Assembly: GCA_000198515.1 (NCBI GenBank)
Contig: FP929140.1
Location: forward strand, 2,206,527 to 2,270,526
Reading direction: 5' to 3'
Length of the DNA: 64,000 nt
DNA from: a gamma proteobacterium HdN1
Lineage (GTDB): Bacteria; Pseudomonadota; Gammaproteobacteria; Pseudomonadales; Ketobacteraceae
The notes under the pieces are model-generated. The model was not told the DNA's origin. It ran no database searches and was given only the letters and a program-made list of their open reading frames with translations. Positions 50,574 to 60,217 of the stretch are shown here, in pieces (the first letter of the stretch is position 1; each line of letters begins with the position of its first letter). Position numbers and translations under genes: made by a program.

Positions 50574-51042
50574 CGAGATGCACTCCTCTCCATTCTCCAA
50601 CTGCCTTTTGCAAATCGGTAACGCCGTACACGACCTGCTTGCCCTGCCCAAAAACCACTGCCGGAATTCGTTGCACTTGCCATTCTTTGGCTTTAATCGG
50701 GCCAGAAAAGAGCGTATCCCAACGCGCTTGCTCTACGGCCAGCACACGCTCACGGGCAATCGCCATGGCCTTCTCGGGATCGTTATTCGGTAAATCTTTA
50801 GAGAGCTCGTTTTCGAGATTGCGGTGGTCGTCAAGGTTTACGATGACGACCTGCAGATCAGGTTGCGCTTTTGCCCACTCCACTTGCTGGGGTGGGTATT
50901 GATCGTTGCCAAAATAGGTCACTTCAATGCGGTCGGCGGCGAGCGTCACCGTGCTTAACCCAAACAGCAGCAGTGGGATTCCCGCATATTTTTTGTATTT
51001 TGATTTTGACTGGTGATTTGACTGGTGAATAGATCGAGCCAC
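50557..51042 (-). CDS. Integrating conjugative element protein, TIGR03757 (PFL_4709)
   Basis: 161 residues. Signal anchor GIPLLLFGLSTVTLAADRI, then thioredoxin-like EVTYFGNDQYPPQQ, PEKAMAIARERV and VQRIPAVVFGQGKQVVYGVTDLQKAV with cis-Pro-like IPAV but no CxxC, as in the DUF1525 family. Starts 2 bases after the ATPase stop. Confidence 0.85.
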   Translation of the reverse strand: MARSIHQSNHQSKSKYKKYAGIPLLLFGLSTVTLAADRIEVTYFGNDQYPPQQVEWAKAQPDLQVVIVNLDDHRNLENELSKDLPNNDPEKAMAIARERVLAVEQARWDTLFSGPIKAKEWQVQRIPAVVFGQGKQVVYGVTDLQKAVGEWRGVHLDAAHR

Positions 51043-51043
51043 G

Positions 51044-53902
51044 TTATGCTTGCTCCCGTGCTTGGATGATTTTCTTGGCCATCATGTGGGCGGCGGCGAT
51101 TTCAGAGATGCCGTGCTTACGTGCCAGCTCAGCAATCGCTTTCTTCTGATCGACGTCGGTCATGGACAGCACGAGTGGCAAGGCGGGCATCACGACACGG
51201 AACAGCGCTTTGATTTTTGAGCCCAGAATTACGCCTTCGGTAAATGCGCCATCCTGTTTTCGGGCGCTGACTAGCAAGGCTCGCTCGTCTTCTGTCAGTG
51301 GTTTGAATCGCGCAATTTGTTTGATTTCCTGCTCGGATTCCATCGTGAGGCAGATCCACCACTCGGCCAACGCGAGCATCACCTCGGCCTCATCGGGGTA
51401 GTCGGCGAGGTTTTGCGTCGCTTGCCACAACCAAATCGCCAGCTTCCGCCATGTTTTCAGGCCAAACACTAAGGGTTTGGCGAGTACAGGGTTTTTGGTG
51501 ATCACGTGGCCTTCGTCGATTAACACGATGGTTTCGCGTGCCCCTTGCACATGCTGGTATTTCTCCCCCAGCCCTGTGATCGTGTTGATCAGGGAAATCA
51601 GCGCGACGGCTAGCATGTCGTCGTTGTTGTTACCGGTAAGAATCCCCATATCCACGATGGTGCAATCCGCCTCTGGCCAACTTTCTCCATAACGGTTGAA
51701 GTAATGGCCATGAATACCCGACGTCCACTTGCCGAGCGCCGTACTCATGTCGCGTAAACGCAGCCGTTGATGCTCATCGGTACTGGGGATTTTCAGGCGC
51801 TCATTCATCACATCAACCACGTCTTGCGGCAATGCGTGAGGCGCCCCGCGTCGGGCGCTGGCCAGCAGTCCTTCAATGAGGCATTCTTTTAACAGCGCAC
51901 GATCTGCCTGCGACAGATGCTCTTCTTCGCGCTTGCTGGCACCGGTGACCATTAAAATGGTGAGGTTGACCATCTCACCAAGAAAATCGCGCTGATCGTC
52001 CTCATCATCTTCTCCATCGTCGATGGCTTCAGCGTCTACCTGAAAGCTAATCGCATCATCCACCTCACCATTGGCGGCCATTTTTTCACGCGATTTTCGC
52101 ATCTCCTCCTGAAATTCCAGTTGCTCCAGCGCACGCGAAGTTTCTGCATAAGGCGGCAGCGATATGTTGAGCGAGGGAGTAAAGCGAATGTGGTTCACGG
52201 TTTTGCCCATGCCGGCAAAATGCTTGCCTAGACGCCCAAAACTGTTGCCTTTCTCAATGATGAACAGTCGTGGGTCATGAATGGCCGCAATATGCTGTAG
52301 CAGGTAGTTTGCCGTCGCAGATTTACCAGAACCTGTTGGCCCGAACAGCAGTAAGTGAGCGGTTTTCGTGCGGTCGCGCTTATTAAAAGGATCGACCAAC
52401 AGCGGCTCACCCACACGGTTAAAGAAGAAAAAGCCGGGGTTTCCAGTGCCGGTAGAGCGACCATATAACGGCAAGAGTGCAGTGAGGTCATCGGCATCGC
52501 ACAGCCATGCGCGCTTGAGGCGGGCACGGTCGTAGGTGTAGTGATAGGCCATCGGTAACGCCCGCAAAAAAGCGTCGATCGGTGCTAAATCCCATTTGGG
52601 CGGAATGACCGACAGGCCCGCCTGCGACAGGATGGTCATGGTGTTTAACATGGCATCTTCGAGTGCAGCGTCGGTATCACCCCGTAAATAAACGCCAGGG
52701 TACACTCGGTAAATTCGGTTGCCTTCGGCCAAATAGTTGAGCGCATGCTGGGCTTGGTCGGTGGCCATTTCCGCCTCTCGCGTCGCACGACCACCGGACT
52801 GAATGATGTCTTCGAGGTGATGTTTAATGTGCAGTTGCGATTCGATCACGATGGTCATCGTGAATAGCGAGCCACGCGGCAGCTCATCCCACAACGAGAC
52901 TTCTTTGCCGCTGGCATTTTTAATTTCGGCGGTAATCACGCCAACATCGGGTGTCGTTTCCAGTGGGGTGATCGACAGAAAGCGTGTGGGCTGGTCGCAA
53001 AACCAAAACCGTCCGTCCTCATCCGTGCGCGGCTCTTCTGCAAAAACCGCTTGCCCAAAATCGTAGGTGGCGGTGCGCTTTCCCGGTGCTGGATAGCGTT
53101 TTACACTGCGTACCCACTCATAACCATCTTTGGCGTGTACGGGGTTAGGTGAGCAAAACGGCCCCATCCACTCAAAAAATGCGGCGCCCTCCAGACGCTT
53201 TACAGCCACGCCTGCACCCTGTAGCGCTCGTGTAAACACGCGGGCCGCTTGATTGAGTTCACGGCTGGGGCTGCGATTGGAGCGTTTCAGCGTATTATCT
53301 TCCGTCAGCCACTCGCCGCGCTCGGTGTAGCGATATAGCACCAAGCGCACCCGTCGGGTGAGGCCGCGCCAGCGGATCCCCGCCAGTTCGTCCTCAAAAA
53401 TCCCCTGCTCGCGTGACATCTGGCGAACATGCTCCTCCAACAAGTTGAACCATTCTTTGGAGTGCTGGCTTTCCCGTGCCGCAGGCTTTGCGTAACGCTG
53501 CATCTCCTGCACCAGCGATTCGATCGGTTCGTCTTGCAGGTAGATTTGCACAATCCACGGGTTGCCTTCGTAGACTTCCGGCACGCCTGCCAGCGCCCGC
53601 TTGAGCGCCTGCTGCACTTTGCCAATAAATTCCGAGGATTTCCCTTCAACATTCACTTGGCGCAACTCAAAAACGGCGCCAACACTTACGCCGTCGTTAA
53701 GCAAAAATACTTTCTTTTCATCGTCAAAATCGACCCACGGCAAATAATCGGGAATGGCGTGTTTGGGGCCATCCCAAAGTTTGGCGTAGTCTTTCTCGGT
53801 CAACGGCGCACGACCGCGCCACGGACGTTGCCCTGACAGGCGTTGCAGCCAATTGGCGGCGGGTTTGGCGGATTTTTTGACCGTGTTCGCACTCGGCATC
53901 AT
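51044..53902 (-). CDS. VirB4/TraC-type conjugative transfer ATPase (TIGR03744)
   Basis: 952 residues. Walker A GPTGSGKS at about 519-526 and Walker B TIVLIDEGHV near 794, with RETIV and ATQNLADY (motif following) typical of VirB4 proteins. Energises assembly of the T4SS at the inner membrane. Starts MMPS, overlapping the lipoprotein TIGR03751 stop as ATGA. Usual length for the PFL_4706 family. Confidence 0.93.
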   Translation of the reverse strand: MMPSANTVKKSAKPAANWLQRLSGQRPWRGRAPLTEKDYAKLWDGPKHAIPDYLPWVDFDDEKKVFLLNDGVSVGAVFELRQVNVEGKSSEFIGKVQQALKRALAGVPEVYEGNPWIVQIYLQDEPIESLVQEMQRYAKPAARESQHSKEWFNLLEEHVRQMSREQGIFEDELAGIRWRGLTRRVRLVLYRYTERGEWLTEDNTLKRSNRSPSRELNQAARVFTRALQGAGVAVKRLEGAAFFEWMGPFCSPNPVHAKDGYEWVRSVKRYPAPGKRTATYDFGQAVFAEEPRTDEDGRFWFCDQPTRFLSITPLETTPDVGVITAEIKNASGKEVSLWDELPRGSLFTMTIVIESQLHIKHHLEDIIQSGGRATREAEMATDQAQHALNYLAEGNRIYRVYPGVYLRGDTDAALEDAMLNTMTILSQAGLSVIPPKWDLAPIDAFLRALPMAYHYTYDRARLKRAWLCDADDLTALLPLYGRSTGTGNPGFFFFNRVGEPLLVDPFNKRDRTKTAHLLLFGPTGSGKSATANYLLQHIAAIHDPRLFIIEKGNSFGRLGKHFAGMGKTVNHIRFTPSLNISLPPYAETSRALEQLEFQEEMRKSREKMAANGEVDDAISFQVDAEAIDDGEDDEDDQRDFLGEMVNLTILMVTGASKREEEHLSQADRALLKECLIEGLLASARRGAPHALPQDVVDVMNERLKIPSTDEHQRLRLRDMSTALGKWTSGIHGHYFNRYGESWPEADCTIVDMGILTGNNNDDMLAVALISLINTITGLGEKYQHVQGARETIVLIDEGHVITKNPVLAKPLVFGLKTWRKLAIWLWQATQNLADYPDEAEVMLALAEWWICLTMESEQEIKQIARFKPLTEDERALLVSARKQDGAFTEGVILGSKIKALFRVVMPALPLVLSMTDVDQKKAIAELARKHGISEIAAAHMMAKKIIQAREQA

Positions 53903-54444
53903 TTCCGCTTACCTCGCATCTGAAGGTTTCCACTGGCGGGCGTTGCGGCCGCCGCTGGAGGCGGTGGCAAGGCGCTTGGATGGTCGGCAATCCACTCGCC
54001 GGGCATCGCATATTCTTCACGCTCATACAGCTTGAAAGCGGTGGAATAGCCGGGCACAGGCCGCCCCCGCGCCGTAAAATGTGGATAGACGTACATGACG
54101 ATCTGCGGGTTGGGCAATACGGGAAAGAGTTGCTCAATTTCGTTATGCGCATCGCGGGTATAGTTCACCAGATCCGCGCTGCCATCGAGCGTTGGCCGAT
54201 ATTGATTACGGTTTGCGCCTAAGGCACCGTCGGCGGTTTTTGCGTTCTCCTTTTCCATCCGCCGCGCTTCTTTTTCTTCATCGCTTAAGGGGCGGGCGGG
54301 TTCGCCCTTCATTCCGCCCACGTGGCGCTGGTAGACCTCTTGAATATCGGGGCCTGTATCGGGCAGTACTTGGTTGGCGCAGCCGCTTAAGGCGCCGAGG
54401 CTCGCGGCAAGCATGAAAGCGATTGAAATTGAGGAAGGCCGCAT
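53899..54444 (-). CDS. Conjugative transfer lipoprotein, TIGR03751
   Basis: 181 residues. Lipobox LSGC (Cys22), then 'LPDTGPDIQEVYQRHVGG' and 'LPNPQIVMYVYPHFTARGRPVPGYSTAFKLYEREEYAMPGEW', the core of the TraV-position lipoprotein of GI-type systems; the C-terminus is Pro/Ala-rich. Outer membrane part of the core complex, inferred. Confidence 0.87.
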   Translation of the reverse strand: MRPSSISIAFMLAASLGALSGCANQVLPDTGPDIQEVYQRHVGGMKGEPARPLSDEEKEARRMEKENAKTADGALGANRNQYRPTLDGSADLVNYTRDAHNEIEQLFPVLPNPQIVMYVYPHFTARGRPVPGYSTAFKLYEREEYAMPGEWIADHPSALPPPPAAAATPASGNLQMRGKRK

Positions 54445-54739
54445 GATGGTTGGAAGCTCCTGCCAGTAGAAGAGAAGAACTGTGGCAGGTATTGTTCGCG
54501 GTTCCGCAAAAGAAGTCGCGCGAATTGGTTAGATTCGGGCGCGGAGCATTTTCTTTTGGCGACTAGAGGCGACTACGTGCGTTGACATCCTCGCCCTGCT
54601 AAAGCAGGGCGAGGATGTCAAAACGGCTTCGGACACATCAGCAACGTATGCACCGAGAGTCGCGTCAAGCTTATTGAAAGTATCAGTAAAAATTGTTATT
54701 TCGGCTGCGGCTGTTGGGGCGCCCACTGTATCGCTTCTA
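54445..54739. other. Gap with an 18-bp perfect hairpin
   Basis: TTGACATCCTCGCCCTGC (54582-54599) is followed by TAAA and its exact complement to 54621. It could be a terminator, REP-like unit or end of an IS200/IS605-type remnant. The rest of the gap contains no gene I can support (a 65-codon minus-strand frame at 54529-54726 is doubtful). Confidence 0.6.
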
Positions 54740-55006
54740 TCACCATTCCACTTTCACTATTTTGCTCATATCCCTGCTTGCCTTGTCGGCAGCGAGAACA
54801 CAGTTCTTGTCCTCGTCTGCCTTGGGTATCACGCAAAACGCTTTCATATATTCGTGGGCGGTGAAACGTTTTCCTTGAATCATAATGTTGTTTATATCGC
54901 TGATTTCCGGCGTACCTTGAACGGCATTTTTGTCGTCTTGGCAACCTGACAAAATAGGCGCGCTGCAAAGTAGGAATGACACGCACAAAACAAACGAAGT
55001 TTTCAT
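54740..55006 (-). CDS. Small lipoprotein, possible entry-exclusion type
   Basis: 88 residues. Lipobox ILSGC (Cys22). The mature part SDINNIMIQGKRFTAHEYMKAFCVIPKADEDKNCVLAADKASRDM has two spaced cysteines and a 'T-x-x-E-Y' segment, reminiscent of EexN/TrbK exclusion lipoproteins. Placed between core T4SS genes but absent from the standard order, so it is cargo. Confidence 0.55.
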   Translation of the reverse strand: MKTSFVLCVSFLLCSAPILSGCQDDKNAVQGTPEISDINNIMIQGKRFTAHEYMKAFCVIPKADEDKNCVLAADKASRDMSKIVKVEW

Positions 55007-55084
55007 ATCACCATTCCACCTTTATAAATAATTTTTGATATTTGGACCATGCATTCACGGCTTTGCTGTTCTGCTTGAATGCGG

Positions 55085-55444
55085 TCAGGGAACCCGCGCA
55101 TAGGTTACGCCCAGAACGCCGATTTTAATGCTTTCGGTCGGCTTGTCGTACGTAATGAACGCCATAGGCTGATCCACCGCCACAAGCCTTTCGTTCTCCA
55201 ACCGCAAGATACCTTTAGAGACCGTTGGATCCAAGCTCACGGCTTCCATGCTGCTTAACGGAATTCTGTACGTACTTTTGGTAATATTGAAGACCAGATC
55301 GTCGGTGCGCTGAATCTCAATTATACTCCTGTACCGAAGGTCCTCATATTGCCAGCTCCCCACAAACTCTTGTCCCGGCGCACCACAAGCACTTAACAGC
55401 AAAGCCGCCGCGAGTGCTGCGCTTGTTTTTAAAACATTCGCCAT
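55085..55444 (-). CDS. Small lipoprotein of unknown function
   Basis: 119 residues. Lipobox LLLSACGAPG (Cys20), then a small beta-rich domain (FVGSWQYEDLRYRSIIEIQRTDDLVFNI). Inserted with the 54740 lipoprotein between TIGR03752 and TIGR03751. CTTGAGGAGAAG (ribosome site) precedes the ATG. Confidence 0.65.
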   Translation of the reverse strand: MANVLKTSAALAAALLLSACGAPGQEFVGSWQYEDLRYRSIIEIQRTDDLVFNITKSTYRIPLSSMEAVSLDPTVSKGILRLENERLVAVDQPMAFITYDKPTESIKIGVLGVTYARVP

Positions 55445-55476
55445 TTTCTTCTCCTTGAGGTAATTTTCTGCGCCCG

Positions 55477-57006
55477 TTAATCCAGACGCATCCTTGCCGT
55501 CGGGCCTTGCGATGACCTCATGGCGATATGCGATAACTTACGGCCTGCTGGGTCGTAGTCGATGGTGATTTCCTTCTCAACGTGAATCGTGACGTCTTTG
55601 CCAGCATCGAGGTAAATGATGTCTACCGCTTGATCCATACGATCGCGCAGATAGGCAGCCAGCTCATTGAGTGTTGCCGTACCTGTCTGACCAGCGATGT
55701 AATTTCCCATATCCCCCGTGACAGCCGTTGAGGTACCTCCACCCACACCATCCCGCTGGGTTGTGGTTTCCGCTGCTGCTGCCGCTGCCGCCGTGGCGGC
55801 TGCACCTGCCGCGATCATCCGGTCGCGCAGGTATTGTGTCGCATTGGAAATTAATGTGCCTTTAATGCAGGGTTTTCCCCAGCGATCGGAGAGATACCCT
55901 AAACCTTCCGAGAGCTGCCCGCCCGCACCACCCGCTTGTTTTTCACTGACCGTGCGTATGGTGCCGTCTTGGAACGTGAACGTGACGGTATCGACGGTTG
56001 CCTGCACGCATTCCATCTCACGATTACCAATCGCATAGCCTGTCCATACGATGTTTTTTACATCCGGCAAAACCAGACCGTTGGAGGCGATGTTTTCAGC
56101 GCCCGTGATCAGCTTAAACCGCATCATGTTCTTAATCGCGTTGTTACGGTTGGGCACCACCCCCATCAGCGCGGTCATCGTGGTGTTTGAAAACAGCGTT
56201 GAAGTGTTTTCAATGGTATAGACCGGTAGCGGTTCAGGTTTTTTCGCATTCTTCTGTGCAGTCGCATCTGCGGTGCGATCCAGTACGCGATCTCCGTTAT
56301 TCGTGGCATTCGGAAACGCGGCATTGCGTACCGCGCCGCCATTGGCGGTAGGCAATGGATTGCTGAGGCTGTTAGGCCGCCATGCACTGATTTTAACGTA
56401 CCCAGGCATTCCCGACGGCGCGACACCTGCTGAGGGTGGTTGCATGTTTAAGAGTACGTTGGCGTTGTTCCGTGCACGGCTGAGATCCACCCCATCAAAT
56501 CCAAAACCGGGTGGTATGTCACTGCTGCTATTTACCAACAAGCGCCCTGTGTTGTTTGTGGTGGGTGCAGGCGTCGGCCGTGTAATCGCCGGTGCGTCCA
56601 CTACTCGGTTGGTTTGTGTCGGCGGCAAAATCGGCTCTTTGGGGAGTTGTGCCTGCGCCTCTTTTCTCAATTCTTCGCGCAATCGAAGTTCAATTTTAGG
56701 CAGTTCATATTGGACGGTTTTGCGCGTGGCCTCGGCAATTTTTTGCTCGGTAGTCGCCGCGTACTCCTGAACACTGCGGCGCAAGGACTGCACTTCGGCG
56801 GCCGCCCCTTGGAGCTGCGTGTTGTACGCAATGGCATCTGAAATTTCCATCGCATCAGGGCGGGCCACATGTCCGTCGGGAAGCGGGGGAGGCGATTGTG
56901 TGGCGCTCACCTTTGGCTCATCTGAGCCACCGCGAAGGGATAACACGCCAATGACGGCAACGATCCCGCACACACACAATAGAATAATCGGGATGAACTT
57001 GTTCAT
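55477..57006 (-). CDS. Integrating conjugative element protein, TIGR03752 (PFL_4705, TraB/VirB10-like position)
   Basis: 509 residues. Membrane helix PIILLCVCGIVAVIGVLS, coiled coil AAEVQSLRRSVQEYAATTEQKIAEATRKT, Pro-rich linker, then a beta C-terminal domain (NTTMTALMGVVPNRN, GKPCIKGTLISNATQYLRD). Spans inner to outer membrane as VirB10/TraB. Overlaps TIGR03749 as ATGA (57003-57006). Confidence 0.88.
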   Translation of the reverse strand: MNKFIPIILLCVCGIVAVIGVLSLRGGSDEPKVSATQSPPPLPDGHVARPDAMEISDAIAYNTQLQGAAAEVQSLRRSVQEYAATTEQKIAEATRKTVQYELPKIELRLREELRKEAQAQLPKEPILPPTQTNRVVDAPAITRPTPAPTTNNTGRLLVNSSSDIPPGFGFDGVDLSRARNNANVLLNMQPPSAGVAPSGMPGYVKISAWRPNSLSNPLPTANGGAVRNAAFPNATNNGDRVLDRTADATAQKNAKKPEPLPVYTIENTSTLFSNTTMTALMGVVPNRNNAIKNMMRFKLITGAENIASNGLVLPDVKNIVWTGYAIGNREMECVQATVDTVTFTFQDGTIRTVSEKQAGGAGGQLSEGLGYLSDRWGKPCIKGTLISNATQYLRDRMIAAGAAATAAAAAAAETTTQRDGVGGGTSTAVTGDMGNYIAGQTGTATLNELAAYLRDRMDQAVDIIYLDAGKDVTIHVEKEITIDYDPAGRKLSHIAMRSSQGPTARMRLD

Positions 57007-57833
57007 AGTGTGGTTTCCTGCAACGGACGATCGCTAACGAGGTACCAGAGCGTGCTGTCGTATGGGGCCTCTCCTGCAGGGGCCAGCCACGAATGCTGTG
57101 CCGCCATCGCCCGAATGCGAACGCTGATTCGCCGAGGATCGGGCCGGATTTCATACGATGCGCGGTTGCTGACTTTTATTGCGGTGACATACAGATCGCT
57201 GCCATCGGACATGGCCCGCCACGCGCCCAGCACTTCCGTCGTTAGGGGCGCTCCCCGATAAATGGGCACCTCACCTGTTTTAGCGCCGACACGGCTGATC
57301 CCTGCGGGCATTTCAGCCAATCGTGTTGGGCCGTAGAATTGGCGTGCGACGGCTCGCACGACATCCACTTCATCCAGCACGACACCGGTGCTCCCCGGCA
57401 TTTGCGACGGGGCTTGTTCGGAGGACTCGACCGCAGCCAGCGTTTCAGCTTTGGCTGTGAATCGCGAATCTCGAATGGTTAGCCTGTGGGTCGGCGCATT
57501 GGGTTCTGCGCTTACGTCCACGAGCCACTGCATTTGTCCACTTTTATCTGTCACCATCATTCGCTCGGTGCCAAATTTGTCTGAGGCTGTCCAAAACGTC
57601 GAACCTTCTGGCGTTGCAGTAACGTGCAACGTATTGGCCAGTGATTCAAGCAGATATACATCCACCTCCGCTGGGAAATCAATTTGCCGCTCACTACTTA
57701 CGGGCAAGACGATTCGGAGAGGCGCACGATTCCACACTAATGTTTCCTGCGGTTCCTGTTCTTGGCTTATTGCGGGCGTTACAAACACCACTAAAAAAGT
57801 GAGCATCCAGCCCCGCAGAAAATTCAAACGCAT
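57003..57833 (-). CDS. Integrating conjugative element protein, TIGR03749 (PFL_4704, TraK-like)
   Basis: 276 residues. Signal peptide LTFLVVFVTPAISQ; RIVLPVSSERQIDFPAEVDVYLLESLANTLHVTATPEGSTFW and RLAEMPAGISRVG are the DUF3438 pattern of the periplasmic core subunit. VirB9/TraK position. Confidence 0.87.
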   Translation of the reverse strand: MRLNFLRGWMLTFLVVFVTPAISQEQEPQETLVWNRAPLRIVLPVSSERQIDFPAEVDVYLLESLANTLHVTATPEGSTFWTASDKFGTERMMVTDKSGQMQWLVDVSAEPNAPTHRLTIRDSRFTAKAETLAAVESSEQAPSQMPGSTGVVLDEVDVVRAVARQFYGPTRLAEMPAGISRVGAKTGEVPIYRGAPLTTEVLGAWRAMSDGSDLYVTAIKVSNRASYEIRPDPRRISVRIRAMAAQHSWLAPAGEAPYDSTLWYLVSDRPLQETTL

Positions 57834-57857
57834 GTGGCGTACCTCGTCGTTCCATCA

Positions 57858-58502
57858 TCAATTTTTTTCAGGCGTCAGCGGTACCGTTTTTGCCGATACC
57901 AGCGGTATGTCTTGCTCAATCCCGTCGATCGCCAACTGCCACGGATTCGCATCGCGGTTAATGTCATAACGCACCACTCGCACGGCCAAGCGGTGCACGC
58001 CATCATTCACCTTCATGTTTTTAATCGAGTCGGTGATTTTGACGTCGATCCAGACGCGCCAGTAGTTTCCCACAACCTCTACAGAGGAATCCGAGTACAC
58101 GCTGGACGGCAGAACCTGCAATCTGCGCTGCAACCCTTTGAGAGTTCCACGCAGCTTTCCGGTTTCGATTTCGTCCAGAATCGTCCGTTGGTATTTGTCG
58201 GTTAGAAACTGGCGCACTCGGTAGCGGTTGTTTTCGTAATCTTGATCGCCCCCGTTGTCCCACAAATACAGCTGCTGCATGATCAGCGGGACGAAGGCGT
58301 ACACGGTTTCTTCTGGGATATACCCCGCACTGGATACCGTGTGCAGTCGAATGTCAGGGGGCTGATACACGGTGATCTCGTGTTGTGCACGCATCCAGCC
58401 AAAAATGGCCAACACCAGCCCAATTAACAGCCCGATCGACACGCGGCTGATGTAGCGAATGATCCGGTCTTTTTCGTCGATTAAATCGTGATACGCTGCC
58501 AT
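57858..58502 (-). CDS. Integrating conjugative element protein, TIGR03746 (PFL_4703, TraE-like)
   Basis: 214 residues. Single N-terminal membrane helix (VSIGLLIGLVLAIFGWMRA) after a short cytoplasmic part, then DIRLHTVSSAGYIPEETVYAFVPLIMQQLYLW: VirB8/TraE-type periplasmic domain. Confidence 0.88.
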   Translation of the reverse strand: MAAYHDLIDEKDRIIRYISRVSIGLLIGLVLAIFGWMRAQHEITVYQPPDIRLHTVSSAGYIPEETVYAFVPLIMQQLYLWDNGGDQDYENNRYRVRQFLTDKYQRTILDEIETGKLRGTLKGLQRRLQVLPSSVYSDSSVEVVGNYWRVWIDVKITDSIKNMKVNDGVHRLAVRVVRYDINRDANPWQLAIDGIEQDIPLVSAKTVPLTPEKN

Positions 58503-58522
58503 GGCTAAAATCGTCGCCTCCG

Positions 58523-58873
58523 CTAACTCAATCCAGAAAAACGATTACGCCGGACGATTGACCATGGCCCGACGTAGGTCGATGCGCCCCCGCCAAACGT
58601 CTTTTCGATCCACTGCTTTAACAGCAGCGGATAGTAATTTTGAGGCTTGCCGCGCTTTTTCTTGCACAGCAAGGCCGCTAAAGAACGCATGGTGAACACC
58701 GTCGTGATCGGCAAAAAAATGAGGCCCGCCCACCAGTGCCAAACAAGCTCAAAAGCGAGACAAGAACCGATCGCACTGCTAATAAATGAAACCACCAACA
58801 CGAGAATGAACTCATCTTCGGATAGGCCGAGCAACACAGGTGGCTGCTCGTTGACAAGGTGTAAGGCGGGCAT
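58523..58873 (-). CDS. Conjugative transfer region protein, TIGR03750 (DUF3487)
   Basis: 116 residues. LNEQPPVLLGLSEDEFILVLVVSFISSAIGSCLAFELVWHWWAGLIFLPITTVFTM has two membrane helices; the end carries basic KKKRGKPQNYYPLLLKQWIEK. TraL/VirB3-like position. Confidence 0.88.
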   Translation of the reverse strand: MPALHLVNEQPPVLLGLSEDEFILVLVVSFISSAIGSCLAFELVWHWWAGLIFLPITTVFTMRSLAALLCKKKRGKPQNYYPLLLKQWIEKTFGGGASTYVGPWSIVRRNRFSGLS

Positions 58874-58906
58874 CTTTAAATAATCCAGATAATTCCCTTT
58901 TCGTGA

Positions 58907-59374
58907 TCAGGCCAGCTGCATGATTGCAGCCGCTAATCCTTGAGAATAGGTCCATCCGGTAAGCGCAAGACCGAGGCCAAAAACCATCACAAAAAGGCCA
59001 CCAACGACAGTCGAGTGAAAATCATCGTTATCATTGCCCTTACGGCTTCGGTACGATTTAATAATCGAGGCTGCCGGGATCAACACCGCCAAAATCCCCA
59101 ATCCCGCCGCGACGATCTGAAAAATGATCTGCATGATGCGGGCGCCCATGGTCATGGTATCAGTGCCTCCTACTCCATTGGGCACCACTTCATCAACAGT
59201 CTTGGGCAGTTCGGCCAGTACATCGGTCGATGCGAGCGTCGAAAGTATGAACACACCGAGCGCGAGCGTGCTGGTTGACCGAGCAAAAGGAAGCGCTTTT
59301 TGGCCTACCGAATAGGCTTGCTGTTGCAGCTGTTGCAACGTCGGACGGCGGGTGTTGGTTAGGATGTCTGTCAT
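58907..59374 (-). CDS. Integrating conjugative element membrane protein, TIGR03745 (PFL_4702)
   Basis: 155 residues. A long leader (to about residue 54) ends VLAELP; then a pilin-like two-helix part IIFQIVAAGLGILAVLIPAASIIKSYRS and VVGGLFVMVFGLGLALTGW. DUF2976, candidate pilin or pilin-like subunit. Confidence 0.88.
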   Translation of the reverse strand: MTDILTNTRRPTLQQLQQQAYSVGQKALPFARSTSTLALGVFILSTLASTDVLAELPKTVDEVVPNGVGGTDTMTMGARIMQIIFQIVAAGLGILAVLIPAASIIKSYRSRKGNDNDDFHSTVVGGLFVMVFGLGLALTGWTYSQGLAAAIMQLA

Positions 59375-59450
59375 GGTAAACCTCTGTGGTTTTGTTGTGG
59401 TGGAACGAATAAAAATTTGGACGCAACCAAAAACGATCGAAGGACAAAAA

Positions 59451-59702
59451 CTATCGGAGGAAAAATATGCCCGCCACGCCGATGAATGAGGCGCCGAGCA
59501 CTCCGGTCAACAGGTACTCAAATCCCCCATCTTTATCACGGCTCCAGCGTTGGTAAACCGCAATTACCACCCACGTTGCCAGCAACACGCACGGAACGAA
59601 GGTTGCTGCGGTGACGAATACAGATAATTGCGCGCTGCACAGGCCGCTGCCTTTTTGAAACGCGGCCAACATCGGTTCGCCCGCTACCGCACTACACGCC
59701 AT
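59451..59702 (-). CDS. Integrating conjugative element protein, TIGR03758 (PFL_4701, DUF3262)
   Basis: 83 residues. KGSGLCSAQLSVFVTAATFVPCVLLATWVVIAVYQRW, then FEYLLTGVLGASFIGVAGIFFLR: two membrane helices, typical size. Pilin-region neighbour of TIGR03745. Confidence 0.88.
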   Translation of the reverse strand: MACSAVAGEPMLAAFQKGSGLCSAQLSVFVTAATFVPCVLLATWVVIAVYQRWSRDKDGGFEYLLTGVLGASFIGVAGIFFLR

Positions 59703-59755
59703 TGCTTTTCTCCCATTTAATAAATAATCGAATGGATCGAATCCTTAAAAAAACG

Positions 59756-60115
59756 TCAACGCTGGTAGGTTTTTGCCAGCGGCGGCAGGTCGTGCGCCTC
59801 GTCCCACGCACCATTCACATACCGCTGAATCAGTGCACGTCGCCCCAGCAAATCTCGCCGTAACGCATCGTAATTAAAACGGACGCGCCCACTGGCGCCG
59901 GTTTTACTCGCGTCATCCACTTGAACCACCAACTGATCCAGCGCAGAGACAATTTCCGCAAGCTTGGCGCGTTCCATCTCTGCCGCTGGGCTTGCGTAAG
60001 GCTGCGCCTGCACACTCGCAACACCCAGCGCTAGCGCCAGCGTGCTTCCTAAAAGGATTGGCACAATAATTTTGTGTTTTTTGTGCTTTGGATGATCATG
60101 GCGCGCGAACAACAT
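59756..60115 (-). CDS. RAQPRD-type integrative conjugative element protein (TIGR01690)
   Basis: 119 residues from ATG 60115 (GGGAG upstream), preferred over 60157, which lacks a ribosome site. Signal peptide (IIVPILLGSTLALALGVASVQA), then EMERAKLAEIVSALDQL and RVRFNYDALRRDLLGRRALIQRYVNG, the family core. Confidence 0.87.
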   Translation of the reverse strand: MLFARHDHPKHKKHKIIVPILLGSTLALALGVASVQAQPYASPAAEMERAKLAEIVSALDQLVVQVDDASKTGASGRVRFNYDALRRDLLGRRALIQRYVNGAWDEAHDLPPLAKTYQR

Positions 60116-60217
60116 CAGCGTACTCCCGTCGCAGCTGTATGGGATGAGTGGCATCATTGAACCGCATCGCGTTTGGAATTACCCGCGAATTGCTCAAATC
60201 CAATGCCGGAGCAATTA

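Noticed and set aside
54529-54726. 65-codon minus-strand frame
   Set aside because: It runs through the 18-bp hairpin, has no clear ribosome site and no recognised family.
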